DNA of 64,000 nt from Saprospiraceae bacterium (GCA_020629965.1 JAHDCG010000001.1:84802-148801); one strand, 5' to 3'. Counted from the first letter of the stretch, positions 10,001 to 18,791 are shown. The notes: generated by a model from the letters alone, not told the origin. A program made the numbers and translations.

Positions 10001-10414
10001 CTCATCGGCGAGGAAAAATTTCCGCGCTCAATTGTCTATGAAGCCGCCGTGCTGACCACGACTTTATTTTTGCGCGACGGCGAAAAGTACGCAGCCGTCG
10101 AACTTCCCGCCGAAACGCAACTTGCCCCGGTTTACGCTTTAGCTCCCGTCGATATTGACTCCGACGGCGATTTGGATTTGATTACCGGCGGAAATTTGGA
10201 AGGCGTTAAACCCGAATTAGGAACCTACACGGGTTCCTACGGCGCGGTTTTAGAAAACGACGGGAAGGGTAATTTTACCGCCGTTTCCGCCGCAGAAAGC
10301 GGTTTGTCAATCGGAGGCGAAGTGAGAAATTTTGTTGTGTCGAACGGCAAGCTGATAGTCGCCAAAAGCAACGGAAGCGCGGAGGTTTGGAAAATCAACG
10401 GCGTCGAAAAATAA
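7058..10414 (+). CDS. VCBS/FG-GAP repeat lipoprotein with ASPIC/UnbV module (paralog 1)
   Basis: An 1118-residue lipoprotein (lipobox FFTAC, Cys19). About seven calcium-binding DxNxDG-type FG-GAP blades lie before residue 530 (for example GDVNNDGLPDIFF, ADFDNDGRKDIFV). An ASPIC/UnbV module follows at about 530-615, with MRGFESTVDARLNFGLG. A further five or so FG-GAP blades run to the C-terminus. The FNPYTFRNFFNGGG start and QFTRNALHLN are shared with the two paralogs at 11226 and 15474. Such proteins are predicted calcium-stabilised beta-propellers on the cell surface. They are often encoded beside SusCD in Bacteroidota, and the biochemical function is unknown. A surface glycan-binding or substrate-docking role is an inference from context. 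Confidence 0.9.
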   Translation: MCIRVPFFFLLCCAFFTACQSDKAEKSKARPTAGKTLFTTVAPEYSGVTFSNDLHYTEEFNPYTFRNFFNGGGVGIGDVNNDGLPDIFFCGNLVDNKLYLNQGDFKFTEIAAGAGVNAPGVWSSGVSMADINADGWLDIYVCKSGKPGSENRHNELFINNADPDENGHVTFTEKSKQYGIGDEGLSTHAAFFDYDLDGDLDCYLLNNSMRAVGNYDLRKDQRRLRDTLGGNKLYRNDGEKFTDVSEAAGIYGSNIGFGLGVTIGDVNRDNYPDIFVSNDFFEKDYLYLNQQDGTFREAGADYLPEMSFSSMGADMADLNNDGYPEIFVTDMLPASNARMKTKTAFENWDKYRLNKSKGYHKQFTRNALHLNQALTDETGGVNFSDISRMAGVHATDWSWGALLADFDNDGRKDIFVANGILKDLTDQDYVMFFSDPRNVQALLKESGSAVTQMVDKMPEEAIANCVFQQTGDGFIPEFSDKAAAWGLAAPSFSNGSAYGDLDNDGDLDLVINNINQPAFLYRNEADTLLTANNFLKIVLKGADKNPQAVGSKVTLYAEGKMFYQEVNPMRGFESTVDARLNFGLGSATKIDSAVVIWYDGTRQTVKNIAAQQILEIEKNGRKAEKKAASAPRYFTKADAKNLNFTHRENLYDDFDRDRLLYHQRNTEGAPLAVSAGQPRIFYFGNAKGEAGALFIKNRNGSFINKAQPAFLADAESEDTEAAFFDADNDGDDDLYVASGGTEFSDFSSDLHDRLYFNDGRGNFTKAEKSPFVRFASTGALLTADFNGDGNTDIFVGERLKIKQFGVPVSGHLLLNDGKGNFTENKNYGKALTQIGMITDAATLDFDADGDPDLLLCGEWMSPKLFENTGTQFIDVSEKFGLNDHPGLWNKITVADFNGDGKEDFAIGNYGKNSRLKSQTGRPLRLYINDLDGNGSIEHFISFYEDTLQYPLALRSDLISQVPAAKKLYLKHEDYKNTTVRELIGEEKFPRSIVYEAAVLTTTLFLRDGEKYAAVELPAETQLAPVYALAPVDIDSDGDLDLITGGNLEGVKPELGTYTGSYGAVLENDGKGNFTAVSAAESGLSIGGEVRNFVVSNGKLIVAKSNGSAEVWKINGVEK

Positions 10415-10427
10415 AAAGTAATTCACC

Positions 10428-11069
10428 ATGAAATATTTATGTCTCATCATCTTCGCGGCATTTGCCGTGACGGGTTGTAATCAACAACCGCCCGATTACC
10501 AAGAAAAACTCAACGCAGAACTCGCAAGCGGTGAAAAAAACAACGATCTTTTTCTCGGTTTCTACCTCGGCATGCCCCGACAGGCATTTTACGATACCTG
10601 CTGGCAGTTGAATAAGGAAGGAAAAGCCAAACACGGCACCGCCAATTCTTCCGTCGCTTACCCCCTGCCCGCCGGCACTTTAGACCAACCGGCGACCATG
10701 GAATTTTACCCTGAATTTTACCGCGACAGCATCTCCGAAATGCTCACAGAGTACAAATACGACGCCTGGGCACCCTGGAATAAAGACCTCAGCGCGGAGG
10801 TTTTGGTCAAAGATGTGTACCGCTATTTAAAAAAAGAACACGGTGATTTTTTCCTCACCGACCTCGGTGAAAAAGGCAAAGCCCTCTGCAATATCGACGG
10901 TAACCGCCGCATTATCATTCGCCGTACCGCAGATGACTCTAAAGTACAAGTAGTCTATAACGACATGACAAACTACGCCGCCGCCGCCGCCGAAAAAGCC
11001 GCAAGACGCGCAAAAGCGGACAAAAAGGCTACCCCGGCGTGGTCAACACCCGGCGCGGGAAAGCGGTAA
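10428..11069 (+). CDS. Small lipoprotein of unknown function
   Basis: A 213-residue protein with a lipoprotein signal (VTGC, Cys17). It is not recognised as a known family. The middle contains a GFYLGMPRQAFYDTCWQLN segment. The C-terminus is low-complexity, with an Ala/Lys run (AAAAAEKAARRAKADKK) and a Pro/Gly-rich tail. It starts 13 bases after the first VCBS gene, so it is almost certainly co-transcribed with it. A hairpin follows the stop codon. The GFxLGMpxxxF pattern resembles short secreted proteins of Bacteroidota that begin with a similar motif, but no function can be assigned. Confidence 0.75.
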   Translation: MKYLCLIIFAAFAVTGCNQQPPDYQEKLNAELASGEKNNDLFLGFYLGMPRQAFYDTCWQLNKEGKAKHGTANSSVAYPLPAGTLDQPATMEFYPEFYRDSISEMLTEYKYDAWAPWNKDLSAEVLVKDVYRYLKKEHGDFFLTDLGEKGKALCNIDGNRRIIIRRTADDSKVQVVYNDMTNYAAAAAEKAARRAKADKKATPAWSTPGAGKR

Positions 11070-11096
11070 CGGACGCTTCCAAAGCGCCCGTTACCT
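11066..11096 (+). terminator. Hairpin at the 3' end of the small lipoprotein gene
   Basis: The stem GGTAACGGACGCTT / AAGCGCCCGTTACC has one mismatch and begins inside the stop codon region. Only TTT follows, so it is a weak terminator or an mRNA 3'-end stabiliser. Confidence 0.5.
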
Positions 11097-11149
11097 TTCG
11101 GATATACTGCAAGCAGAAGAGTACGAGGTCGCACGGTTTTACGAAGTAA

Positions 11150-11207
11150 AATCAAAATCATAACCCATCATAAAAATCATAATAATCAGGGTCAAAAAAA
11201 TCATAGT
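11150..11207. repeat. Imperfect AAATCATA direct repeats
   Basis: Five or so near copies of AAAATCAT/AAATCATA fill the gap just upstream of the second VCBS gene. Spacing is irregular. It is a weaker member of the intergenic short-unit array class. Confidence 0.5.
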
Positions 11208-11225
11208 CACACAAGAAACTACGCC

Positions 11226-14200
11226 ATGAAAAAAACAATCATCCTCCTCCTTCCCCTCCTCCTCTTCGGCTGCCGAAAATCCGAAACAACGCCCCCTGCC
11301 GCCGATACTCTTTTCACCGAAATGCCCGCCGACTACACGGGTATCGACTTCGTTAATCAACTCGAATACGACGCCGATTTCAACATCTACACCTACCGAA
11401 ATTTTTTTAACGGCGGTGGCGTAGCCATCGGAGATATCAATAACGATAGCCTGCCCGACATCTATTTTACGGGAAACATGACCAAAAATCGTCTGTACCT
11501 CAATCGCGGTAATTTCAAATTTGAAGACATTACGGAGACCGCAGGCGTAGGCGGCACACACGGTTGGAGTACGGGAGTCAGCATGGTCGATTTGAATGCC
11601 GACGGCTTTATCGACATCTACATTGCTAACTCGGGTAATGTCAAGGGCGACGATAAGGAAAACGAACTTTTTATCAACAACGGCGACGGCACCTTTACCG
11701 AGCGTGCGGCGGAGTACGGCTTGGCGGATCAAGGCTACTCGACCCACGCGGCTTTTTTTGACTATGACAAAGACGGCGACCTCGACGTTTATTTGCTCAA
11801 CAACTCCTATCAGGCAATCGGCAGTTTCAATCTGCGGAAAAATATGCGCCCGATACGCGATGCCGAGGGCGGTGACAAACTGCTGCGTAATGACGACGGA
11901 AAATTTGTCGATGTCAGCGAAGCGGCGGGCATTTACGGCAGCGTTATCGGTTTTGGTTTGGGAGTGACGGTCGGCGATATCGACCGCGACGGGTGGCAGG
12001 ATTTATACATCTGCAACGATTTTTTCGAGCGCGACTACATCTACATGAACAACCGCGACGGCACTTTCCGCGAAGAATTGACCGAGCAAATGCGTTCTAT
12101 CAGCGGCGCGAGTATGGGCGCGGATATGGCGGATTTGACGGGCGACGGCTACCCCGAAATCTTCGTCACCGAAATGCTGCCCGGCAAGGAAGACCGCTTT
12201 AAAACGACGATGACTTTTGAAAATTGGGACAAATATCAGTACAATCTCGAAAACGATTATTACCACCAGTTTACCCGCAATATGCTGCACCGCAACAACG
12301 CGGACGGCACCTTCAGCGAAGTCGGACGTTTAGCGGGTACGGAGGCGACGGATTGGTCGTGGAGTGCGCTCATCACCGATTTTGATAACGACGGACTGCG
12401 TGATATTTACGTTTCCAACGGTATTCACCGCGATATTTTGGACAAAGATTATTTGAATTTTATCTCCGCCGACGAGGTAAAACGCAGCGTGATAACCAAG
12501 GAAGGTGTGGATTTTAAAAAGCTCATCGACGTTATTCCGACGACGCGCATCGAGAATTATGCTTTCCGAGGCACGGGTGATTTGCGTTTTGAAAATAAGG
12601 CGACGGAATGGGGATTGGCAACGCCCTCACACAGCAACGGCGCGGCTTACGGCGATTTGGACAATGACGGCGACTTGGATTTGGTGGTCAATAATATCAA
12701 TATGCCCGGCTTTGTATATCGCAATAATGCCGCAAATAACTGGCTCAAAATCGAACTCGTCGGTAAGGATAAAAACGTAGATGCTTTCGGTGCAAAAATC
12801 AGCGTCACAGCGGGCGACCAAACTCTTTACACCGAGCAAATGCCGATGCGCGGTTTTGAAAGCAGCATGGATTTTCGCCCGAATTTCGGCCTGGGAAAAA
12901 ACACGCAGGCAGACGAAGTACGCGTAGAATGGTTGGACGGCAGCGTCTCGACAATGCGCGATGTCGCCGCAAATCAAACTTTGACTTTTGAACAAAATGA
13001 CGCAACGCAAAAGAATAAAACGACACAACCGACCGCTGCCGCACCCCTGCTGACCGACCGCACCGCCGCTTTGAATATCGATTATAAACATGAGGAAAAT
13101 CGCTTTGTGGACTTTGACCGCGACCGTCTGCTTTTTCACATGCTGAGCACTGAAGGTCCGAAAATCACGGTCGCGGATGTCAACGGTGACGGTTTGGAAG
13201 ACTTCTACGTCGGCGGTGCGCGTGACCAAGCGGGGCAGCTTTTCTTACAAAAACGCGACGGAAAATTTGCGGTAAAAAACTCATCGGCGTTTGAAGAACA
13301 CAGAGCCTCCGAAGACCTCGATTGTCTGTTTTTCGACGCGGACGGTGACGGCGACCAAGATCTATTAGTCGCCTCGGGCAGTAATGAATTTGCGCGCGAA
13401 GCGAGTGCGATTCGTGACCGTTTGTACTTCAATGACGGGCGCGGTAACTTTACCGATGCTTCGCAAAATCTGCTCGGCGGTCGCTACTTTCCGACCTCTT
13501 GCTTTGCGACAGCCGACATCGACAATGACGGCGATTTGGATATTTTTTCGGGCGAAAGATTGGTGCCGAAACTCTACGGCGTACCCGCTAACGGACACCT
13601 ATGGCTCAACGACGGCACGGGAAAATTCACGGACAAAACCAACTCCCTCGCCCCCGAACTGCGTGGTATCGGTATGTTGACCGACGCTGTTTTTGCCGAC
13701 ATCGACGGCGACAAAGACGCGGATTTAATCCTCACCGGCGAGTGGATGCCGCTGACGGTCTTTACCAATGAAAACGGAAAATTTGAGAAAAATACCCAAG
13801 CTGCCGGCTTCGCGGACACGCAGGGTTGGTGGAATTGCGTAAAAGCCGCCGACCTCGACAACGACGGCGACCTCGACCTTATCGCCGGTAACCACGGACA
13901 AAATTCCCGCTTTCGCGCCTCCGCCGAAAAGCCCGTTACGCTGCACGTCAATGACTTCGACCAAAACGGAACGGCGGAGCAAATCCTGACCGCTTATCAG
14001 CAGGATGCGGAGGCCTACCCGATGATTTTAAGGCACGAATTGGTGATGCAAATCCCGAAGCTGAAAAAGAAATATCTGAAGTACGAAAATTTTAAATTTC
14101 AAAAAACGGAAGACATCTTCACGCCCGAAGAAATGGAAAACTCGGTCGTGCTGCAAGCCGTCGATTTTTCCACTTCGGTCTGCCTGAATAACGGCGACGG

Positions 14201-14525
14201 TACCTTCGTCGTGCGCCCGCTGCCGACCGAGGCACAACTGTCACCGACCTACGGCATCCTCATCCGCGACTTCAACGATGACGGAAACCCCGACATCCTG
14301 ACCGGCGGGAATCTGCACGCCGCTAAACCCGAAGTCGGTCGCTACGACGCAAGTTACGGTCTGCTGCTGACGGGCGACGGGAAGGGGAACTTCACACCCT
14401 TGTCCGCTGCGCAAAGCGGGGTGCGTCTTGACGGGGAGGTGCGTGATTTTGCGACGGTGAAAAGCGGAGATGAGGAACGCATTTTGGTGGTGCGGAATAA
14501 TGCGGGGATGGTGGTTTTGGAGTAG
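11226..14525 (+). CDS. VCBS/FG-GAP repeat lipoprotein with ASPIC/UnbV module (paralog 2)
   Basis: A 1099-residue lipoprotein (lipobox LLFGC, Cys16), closely similar to the protein at 7058 along its whole length: FNIYTYRNFFNGGGVAIG start, FENWDKYQYN and HQFTRNMLHRN motifs. The ASPIC/UnbV module is at about 505-588 (MPMRGFESSMDFRPNFGLG), and the C-terminal propeller contains GGNLHAAKPEVGRYD. The calcium-type blades are intact. It probably arose by duplication of paralog 1. It is separated from paralog 1 by the small lipoprotein and from paralog 3 by the HNH cassette. Surface display is expected from the lipobox; ligand and partner are unknown. Confidence 0.9.
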   Translation: MKKTIILLLPLLLFGCRKSETTPPAADTLFTEMPADYTGIDFVNQLEYDADFNIYTYRNFFNGGGVAIGDINNDSLPDIYFTGNMTKNRLYLNRGNFKFEDITETAGVGGTHGWSTGVSMVDLNADGFIDIYIANSGNVKGDDKENELFINNGDGTFTERAAEYGLADQGYSTHAAFFDYDKDGDLDVYLLNNSYQAIGSFNLRKNMRPIRDAEGGDKLLRNDDGKFVDVSEAAGIYGSVIGFGLGVTVGDIDRDGWQDLYICNDFFERDYIYMNNRDGTFREELTEQMRSISGASMGADMADLTGDGYPEIFVTEMLPGKEDRFKTTMTFENWDKYQYNLENDYYHQFTRNMLHRNNADGTFSEVGRLAGTEATDWSWSALITDFDNDGLRDIYVSNGIHRDILDKDYLNFISADEVKRSVITKEGVDFKKLIDVIPTTRIENYAFRGTGDLRFENKATEWGLATPSHSNGAAYGDLDNDGDLDLVVNNINMPGFVYRNNAANNWLKIELVGKDKNVDAFGAKISVTAGDQTLYTEQMPMRGFESSMDFRPNFGLGKNTQADEVRVEWLDGSVSTMRDVAANQTLTFEQNDATQKNKTTQPTAAAPLLTDRTAALNIDYKHEENRFVDFDRDRLLFHMLSTEGPKITVADVNGDGLEDFYVGGARDQAGQLFLQKRDGKFAVKNSSAFEEHRASEDLDCLFFDADGDGDQDLLVASGSNEFAREASAIRDRLYFNDGRGNFTDASQNLLGGRYFPTSCFATADIDNDGDLDIFSGERLVPKLYGVPANGHLWLNDGTGKFTDKTNSLAPELRGIGMLTDAVFADIDGDKDADLILTGEWMPLTVFTNENGKFEKNTQAAGFADTQGWWNCVKAADLDNDGDLDLIAGNHGQNSRFRASAEKPVTLHVNDFDQNGTAEQILTAYQQDAEAYPMILRHELVMQIPKLKKKYLKYENFKFQKTEDIFTPEEMENSVVLQAVDFSTSVCLNNGDGTFVVRPLPTEAQLSPTYGILIRDFNDDGNPDILTGGNLHAAKPEVGRYDASYGLLLTGDGKGNFTPLSAAQSGVRLDGEVRDFATVKSGDEERILVVRNNAGMVVLE

Positions 14526-14552
14526 AGAAAATCTGATTTAAATTATTTGCGT

Positions 14553-14560
14553 TATCTTTG
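14553..14560 (+). promoter_or_regulatory. Putative -7 box (TATCTTTG) of the HNH cassette
   Basis: An exact TAnnTTTG match lies 43 bases before the start of the first cassette gene. No clear -33 TTTG at normal spacing. Confidence 0.5.
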
Positions 14561-14603
14561 TATAAATCAAGAATAGGCTTTACAAATATTAAAATCAGAA
14601 AAA

Positions 14604-15023
14604 ATGAGTAGTATGGGGTCAAGAGCGATTAAAGGAACGCGTCTGCAAGAAATTTTGCAGGGAATATCTGATTTAGAAACACCTGTATTGGAATCTTTCT
14701 ATCAGGAGGTTGCAGATATGGTAGCGAAAAGAAAAGCAAAAGTATTATCGCAAAAAGAGTCTGAACTTTTTCTCGTTATCAATAAGCCTTCTTTACCTCC
14801 CGTAAAAAAGAAATTATTCAATGACCTCTATGCGAAGCTACAGGATGAAACTATAACGAAAGATGAAAAAAGCATCTTAGACAAACTTATTATTGTACAA
14901 GAACAACAAGGTGTCAAAAGATTGGAGGCATTGATTTCTTTAGCCCAATTAAGAAACACTACCCTACCACAAATAATGAAAGATTTAGGTATTCCCAAAA
15001 TCACCCCTGATGCAGAAGCATAG
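14604..15023 (+). CDS. Hypothetical helical protein, upstream partner of the HNH nuclease
   Basis: A 139-residue, highly charged, probably all-helical protein with no signal peptide. Recognisable stretches are LESFYQEVADMVAKRK in the first half and RLEALISLAQLRNTTLPQI near the end. I recall similar small proteins upstream of HNH endonucleases in Bacteroidota and cyanobacteria, but cannot name a family with certainty. It overlaps the following HNH gene by 14 bases, which indicates translational coupling and a functional pair. The cassette is visibly more AT-rich than the VCBS genes around it and has its own promoter box, suggesting recent insertion. An immunity or adaptor role is possible but not shown. 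Confidence 0.7.
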   Translation: MSSMGSRAIKGTRLQEILQGISDLETPVLESFYQEVADMVAKRKAKVLSQKESELFLVINKPSLPPVKKKLFNDLYAKLQDETITKDEKSILDKLIIVQEQQGVKRLEALISLAQLRNTTLPQIMKDLGIPKITPDAEA

Positions 15024-15435
15024 ACCAAGCAAAAAATTGACAGAGGAAGCGGCAAAGCGAGCAAATTATCGTTGTGAGTACTGCCAAGCGTTAAGCACTT
15101 ACTCCCCGAGTCCGTTTCACATAGACCACATTACTCCCTATTCATTGGGCGGGATACTTGAAAGTAAAAATGTCGCTTATGCTTGCAGCGGTTGTAACGG
15201 TTCTAAATCAAACAGAATGCAATTCGCTGACCCGATAACGGATTTCCCGACTCCGTGCTTTCATCCGAGAATAGACACTTGGGAAAACCATTTTCGGTGG
15301 AGTCAAGACACAACTTTAATAATAGGAATAACTCCTATAGGAAGGGCAACTATTGAAGGTTTGAAGTTAAATCGCAAAGAATTATTAAATCTCAGAAGAC
15401 TGTTAAAAACTGTAGGTTTACATCCGCCTTCATAG
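15010..15435 (+). CDS. HNH endonuclease
   Basis: A 141-residue HNH protein. The zinc-binding pairs are visible (CEYC near residue 23 and CSGC near 60), with the catalytic core FHIDHITPYSLGG and the final NGSKSNR. Homologs are metal-dependent DNA nickases or nucleases of small mobile cassettes, restriction systems or toxins. The start overlaps the previous gene by 14 bases in another frame, so the two are co-translated. No methylase, transposase or phage gene is nearby. The cassette sits in the middle of a tandem of VCBS paralogs, as expected for a selfish or defence unit landing in an otherwise uniform locus. The target is unknown. Confidence 0.9.
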   Translation: MQKHRPSKKLTEEAAKRANYRCEYCQALSTYSPSPFHIDHITPYSLGGILESKNVAYACSGCNGSKSNRMQFADPITDFPTPCFHPRIDTWENHFRWSQDTTLIIGITPIGRATIEGLKLNRKELLNLRRLLKTVGLHPPS

Positions 15436-15473
15436 GTGTTGTACACGCTTTCTGTTCAATATTTCATCTTCAA

Positions 15474-18400
15474 ATGATTAAAAAACATTTTTTCTACGGA
15501 CTCATTTTTGCATTATTTTTCTCTTCTTGCCGTAATAAAACAAAAACGGACACGCTGTTCACTTCTCTTTCCCCTCAAAACACCGGTATATCCTTCCGAA
15601 ACACCCTCATTCCTTCCGAAAAATTCAACATCATTCAGTACCTCTACTACTACAACGGCGGCGGTACGGCAGCGGGCGATGTCAATAACGACGGGCTGCC
15701 CGACCTGTATTTCACTTCCAATCAAGCGCCGAATAAACTGTACCTCAACGAAGGAAATTTTAAATTTAAAGACATTACCGAAAGCGCGGAGGTCGCGGGG
15801 CATTACGGCGAAAAAGCGTGGAATACCGGCGTTAGTATGATTGACGTGAACGGCGACGGTTGGTTGGATATTTATGTCTGTGAGGTAGGTCGCTACAAAC
15901 ACATCAACGGACGCAATCGACTGTACATCAACGACGGTACGCCCGAGGTGCATTTTACCGAACGGGCGGCGGAATACGGTTTGGATTTTGTCGGTTTCGG
16001 GCAGCAGGCAGTGTGGTTAGATTACGATGCGGACGGCGATGCGGATGTTTATCTGCTCAATCATTCCGTGCATTCCGCCGAAAACTACGCGCCGAGCAAA
16101 GTGCGCTACAAACGCAGCGGGCTGACGGGCGACCGGCTGCTGCGCAACGACGGCGGCACGTTTACGGATGTGAGTAAAGAAGCGGGAATTTTCGGCAGTA
16201 AAATCGGTTTCGGTCTCGGCGCGGCGGTCAGCGACCTGAACGGCGACGGCTGTCCGGATATTTACGTTGCCAACGATTTTCACGAAAACGATTACATCTA
16301 TTACAACAACTGCGACGGCACTTTTCGGGAAGACATCGAGGGCAGCGCAGGGCACACCGGCACTTTCGCAATGGGCACGGACATCGCAGACCTCAACAAC
16401 GACGGGCTGCCCGACCTGATGACACTCGACATGAAACCCGCCGATGAGACCGTATTGAAGTCTTCCGTCGGCAACGACCCTTACAATATTTACGAGTACA
16501 AAATTCGCTACGGCTACCACTATCAATACTCGCGGAATATGCTGCAGCTCAATCGCGGTGCGACGGCGGACAGCACGGCGACTTTCAGCGAAATCGGACA
16601 ATTTGCGGGCGTAGATGCGACGGATTGGTCGTGGAGTACACTGTTGGCGGACTTTGATTTGGATGGGCAAAAGGACATTTTTATCACGAACGGCATTGCC
16701 CGGCGACCGAATGATTTGGATTACTTGAAATATATTTCGGACAAAGCCATTCAGAAAAATGCGGATGATTTGGCTTTGACGCAGCAGATGCCGACGGGCG
16801 AAACGGAAAACAAAGCCTTTCGCGGCGCGGCGGATTTGGTTTTTGCGGATGTATCGGCGGATTGGGGTTTGAATTTCAAAGGCTCTTCGCAGGGCGCGGC
16901 TTACGCGGATTTTGACGGTGACGGTGACTTGGATTTGGCGGTGAATAATTTGAATGCGCCCGCCGGAATTTATCGCAATAATGCCGCAGAAAACGGCGCA
17001 AATTTCATCAAAATCATTCTGCCGAAAGACAAAACTTTGGGAGCGAAAATTAAAGTCCGCACGGCAAACGGCGAGCAAGTGCAGGAAATTTATCCCGTGC
17101 GCGGTTGGCAGTCTGCCTCGACAACGGAAGCAGTTTTTGGCTTAGGAAAAGACAGTTTGGTTCAGGAAATTATCGTTGATTTCGGACAAGGTGATCTGCG
17201 AAAAAAGAAAAATTTGTCTGCGGGAAAAACGGTGACTTTTACGGGTGAAGAAGAGCGCTATTTTCCGCAGGAAAAAAATGCGGAAACGATTTTCACACTG
17301 CGCGAAAATGCCTTTTCTACTTACACGCACCGCGCCGCGAAATCGGGAGATTTTAATCGGGAAAAATTGATTCCGCACCAAATTTCGGAAGCGGGACTCG
17401 CCGTTGCCAAAGCCGATACAGACGGCGACGGCAGAGAAGATATTTTCTTAGACGGGGACTTTTGGCTACAGGATGTGCAGGGAAATTTTACCCGGAAAAA
17501 ATTCTTTGATTTGCAGGGTCGTATCACGACAATTTCGGATGCGGTATTCTTCGATGCGGATGCGGACGGCGATGCGGATTTGTACTTGGCAATCGGCGGA
17601 GCGAGTGACAAAATCAGCAGTCCGCGCTATCAGGATTTACTGTTTTTTAATGACGGCAAAGGCAATTTTACGGAGCAAAATTTGCCGGACTTGAAGACGA
17701 ATGCAGCTTGTGTCACGGTGGGAGATTTTGACAGTGACGGCGATGCGGACTTATTTATCGGCGGGCGCAGTGTGCCGGGCAGCTACGGTATTTCGCCGCT
17801 GTCGTATTGGCTGGAAAATGACGGCACGGGAAATTTTACTAAAAACTTAATGCCCGACGCCGGTAAAATCGGTATGGTCACCGATGCAATTTTTGTATCG
17901 CAAACGCAAGAATTAGTAGTCGTCGGAACGTGGATGCCGGTGCGCATTTTTTCTTTTGAAAATAATAAAATTACCGAAAGAAAAATCGAAAGATACGGGT
18001 GGTGGAACACGGTCGCGGCGGCGGATTTAGACGGTGATAATCAACCGGAATTATTGCTCGGCAACGCGGGAAAAAACCTCGACCTGCGGGCTTCGGAAAG
18101 CGAACCCGTCGAGCTGTATATCAAAGATTTTGACAATAACGGCACGACCGACCCGATTTTGACTTACTACAAACAGGGGCGCAAATACACCTACGCCGGC
18201 AAGGATGAGTTGGTGCAGCAAATGACGGTTTTGAAAAAGAAATATCCGGAGTATCGGGACTTTGCCCGCGCCGATTTTGCGGAGATTTTCGCCGATTTCG
18301 GAGTCGATAAAATGCAGCCGCTGCGGGTGACCGGTTTTGCGTCTTTGGTCTGTGATTTAGACGGAAATTGTCGAGAAATGCCCGCCGAGGTGCAGTATTC

Positions 18401-18671
18401 CGCCGTTTCCGCTTTCACCGTTGCCGACTTCGATGCCGACGGCAAGACGGACATTTTGACCGCCGGAAATTTTTACGCGAACACGCCCGCCCTCGGTCGC
18501 TCGGATGCGGATTTCGGTAACTTTTTGCGGGGTAACGGGGAAGGCAATTTTACGGTAACGGACAGCGGATTCAGAGTTTTCGGGGAGGTTAAAAGGATGC
18601 TGCATTTGCCCGCGCAAAAGCAAGTCGTGGTCTTTCGGCGCGGGGATGCGGGGGTGGTTTTTGGATATTGA
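15474..18671 (+). CDS. VCBS/FG-GAP repeat lipoprotein with ASPIC/UnbV module (paralog 3)
   Basis: A 1065-residue lipoprotein (lipobox FFSSC, Cys19), the most divergent of the three paralogs. It starts FNIIQYLYYYNGGGTAAG, carries HYQYSRNMLQLN in place of the QFTRN motif, and has ASPIC/UnbV at about 510-592 (YPVRGWQSASTTEAVFGLG). The second propeller contains DADGDADLYL and DSDGDADLFIG blades. The domain order is the same as in paralogs 1 and 2. It is followed by a remarkable hairpin and then the glycosidase. Divergence of the ligand-facing blades could reflect different substrates or a different partner; this is inference. Confidence 0.9.
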   Translation: MIKKHFFYGLIFALFFSSCRNKTKTDTLFTSLSPQNTGISFRNTLIPSEKFNIIQYLYYYNGGGTAAGDVNNDGLPDLYFTSNQAPNKLYLNEGNFKFKDITESAEVAGHYGEKAWNTGVSMIDVNGDGWLDIYVCEVGRYKHINGRNRLYINDGTPEVHFTERAAEYGLDFVGFGQQAVWLDYDADGDADVYLLNHSVHSAENYAPSKVRYKRSGLTGDRLLRNDGGTFTDVSKEAGIFGSKIGFGLGAAVSDLNGDGCPDIYVANDFHENDYIYYNNCDGTFREDIEGSAGHTGTFAMGTDIADLNNDGLPDLMTLDMKPADETVLKSSVGNDPYNIYEYKIRYGYHYQYSRNMLQLNRGATADSTATFSEIGQFAGVDATDWSWSTLLADFDLDGQKDIFITNGIARRPNDLDYLKYISDKAIQKNADDLALTQQMPTGETENKAFRGAADLVFADVSADWGLNFKGSSQGAAYADFDGDGDLDLAVNNLNAPAGIYRNNAAENGANFIKIILPKDKTLGAKIKVRTANGEQVQEIYPVRGWQSASTTEAVFGLGKDSLVQEIIVDFGQGDLRKKKNLSAGKTVTFTGEEERYFPQEKNAETIFTLRENAFSTYTHRAAKSGDFNREKLIPHQISEAGLAVAKADTDGDGREDIFLDGDFWLQDVQGNFTRKKFFDLQGRITTISDAVFFDADADGDADLYLAIGGASDKISSPRYQDLLFFNDGKGNFTEQNLPDLKTNAACVTVGDFDSDGDADLFIGGRSVPGSYGISPLSYWLENDGTGNFTKNLMPDAGKIGMVTDAIFVSQTQELVVVGTWMPVRIFSFENNKITERKIERYGWWNTVAAADLDGDNQPELLLGNAGKNLDLRASESEPVELYIKDFDNNGTTDPILTYYKQGRKYTYAGKDELVQQMTVLKKKYPEYRDFARADFAEIFADFGVDKMQPLRVTGFASLVCDLDGNCREMPAEVQYSAVSAFTVADFDADGKTDILTAGNFYANTPALGRSDADFGNFLRGNGEGNFTVTDSGFRVFGEVKRMLHLPAQKQVVVFRRGDAGVVFGY

Positions 18672-18698
18672 AAATCTGAACTATTCCGGGATTCGAAA

Positions 18699-18761
18699 GG
18701 TTTGGCAAAATTTACTCACAGGGTGACTCAAAGTCACCTTTTGAGTAAATTTTGCCAAACC
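18699..18761. repeat. Near-perfect 63-base hairpin
   Basis: A 20-base arm starting GGTTTGGCAAAATTTACTCA at 18699-18718 is exactly complementary to 18742-18761. Inside, GGTGACT / AGTCACC forms a second 7-bp stem with a CAA loop. No T-run follows. It lies between the third VCBS gene and the glycosidase. Confidence 0.9.
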
Positions 18762-18791
18762 GGTTCTCAAAGAAAACAAAAATCATTCTTC

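Noticed and set aside
16017-17078. 353-codon frame opposite VCBS paralog 3
   Set aside because: A mirror of DxDxDG repeats read backwards; similar antisense frames appear in all three paralogs.
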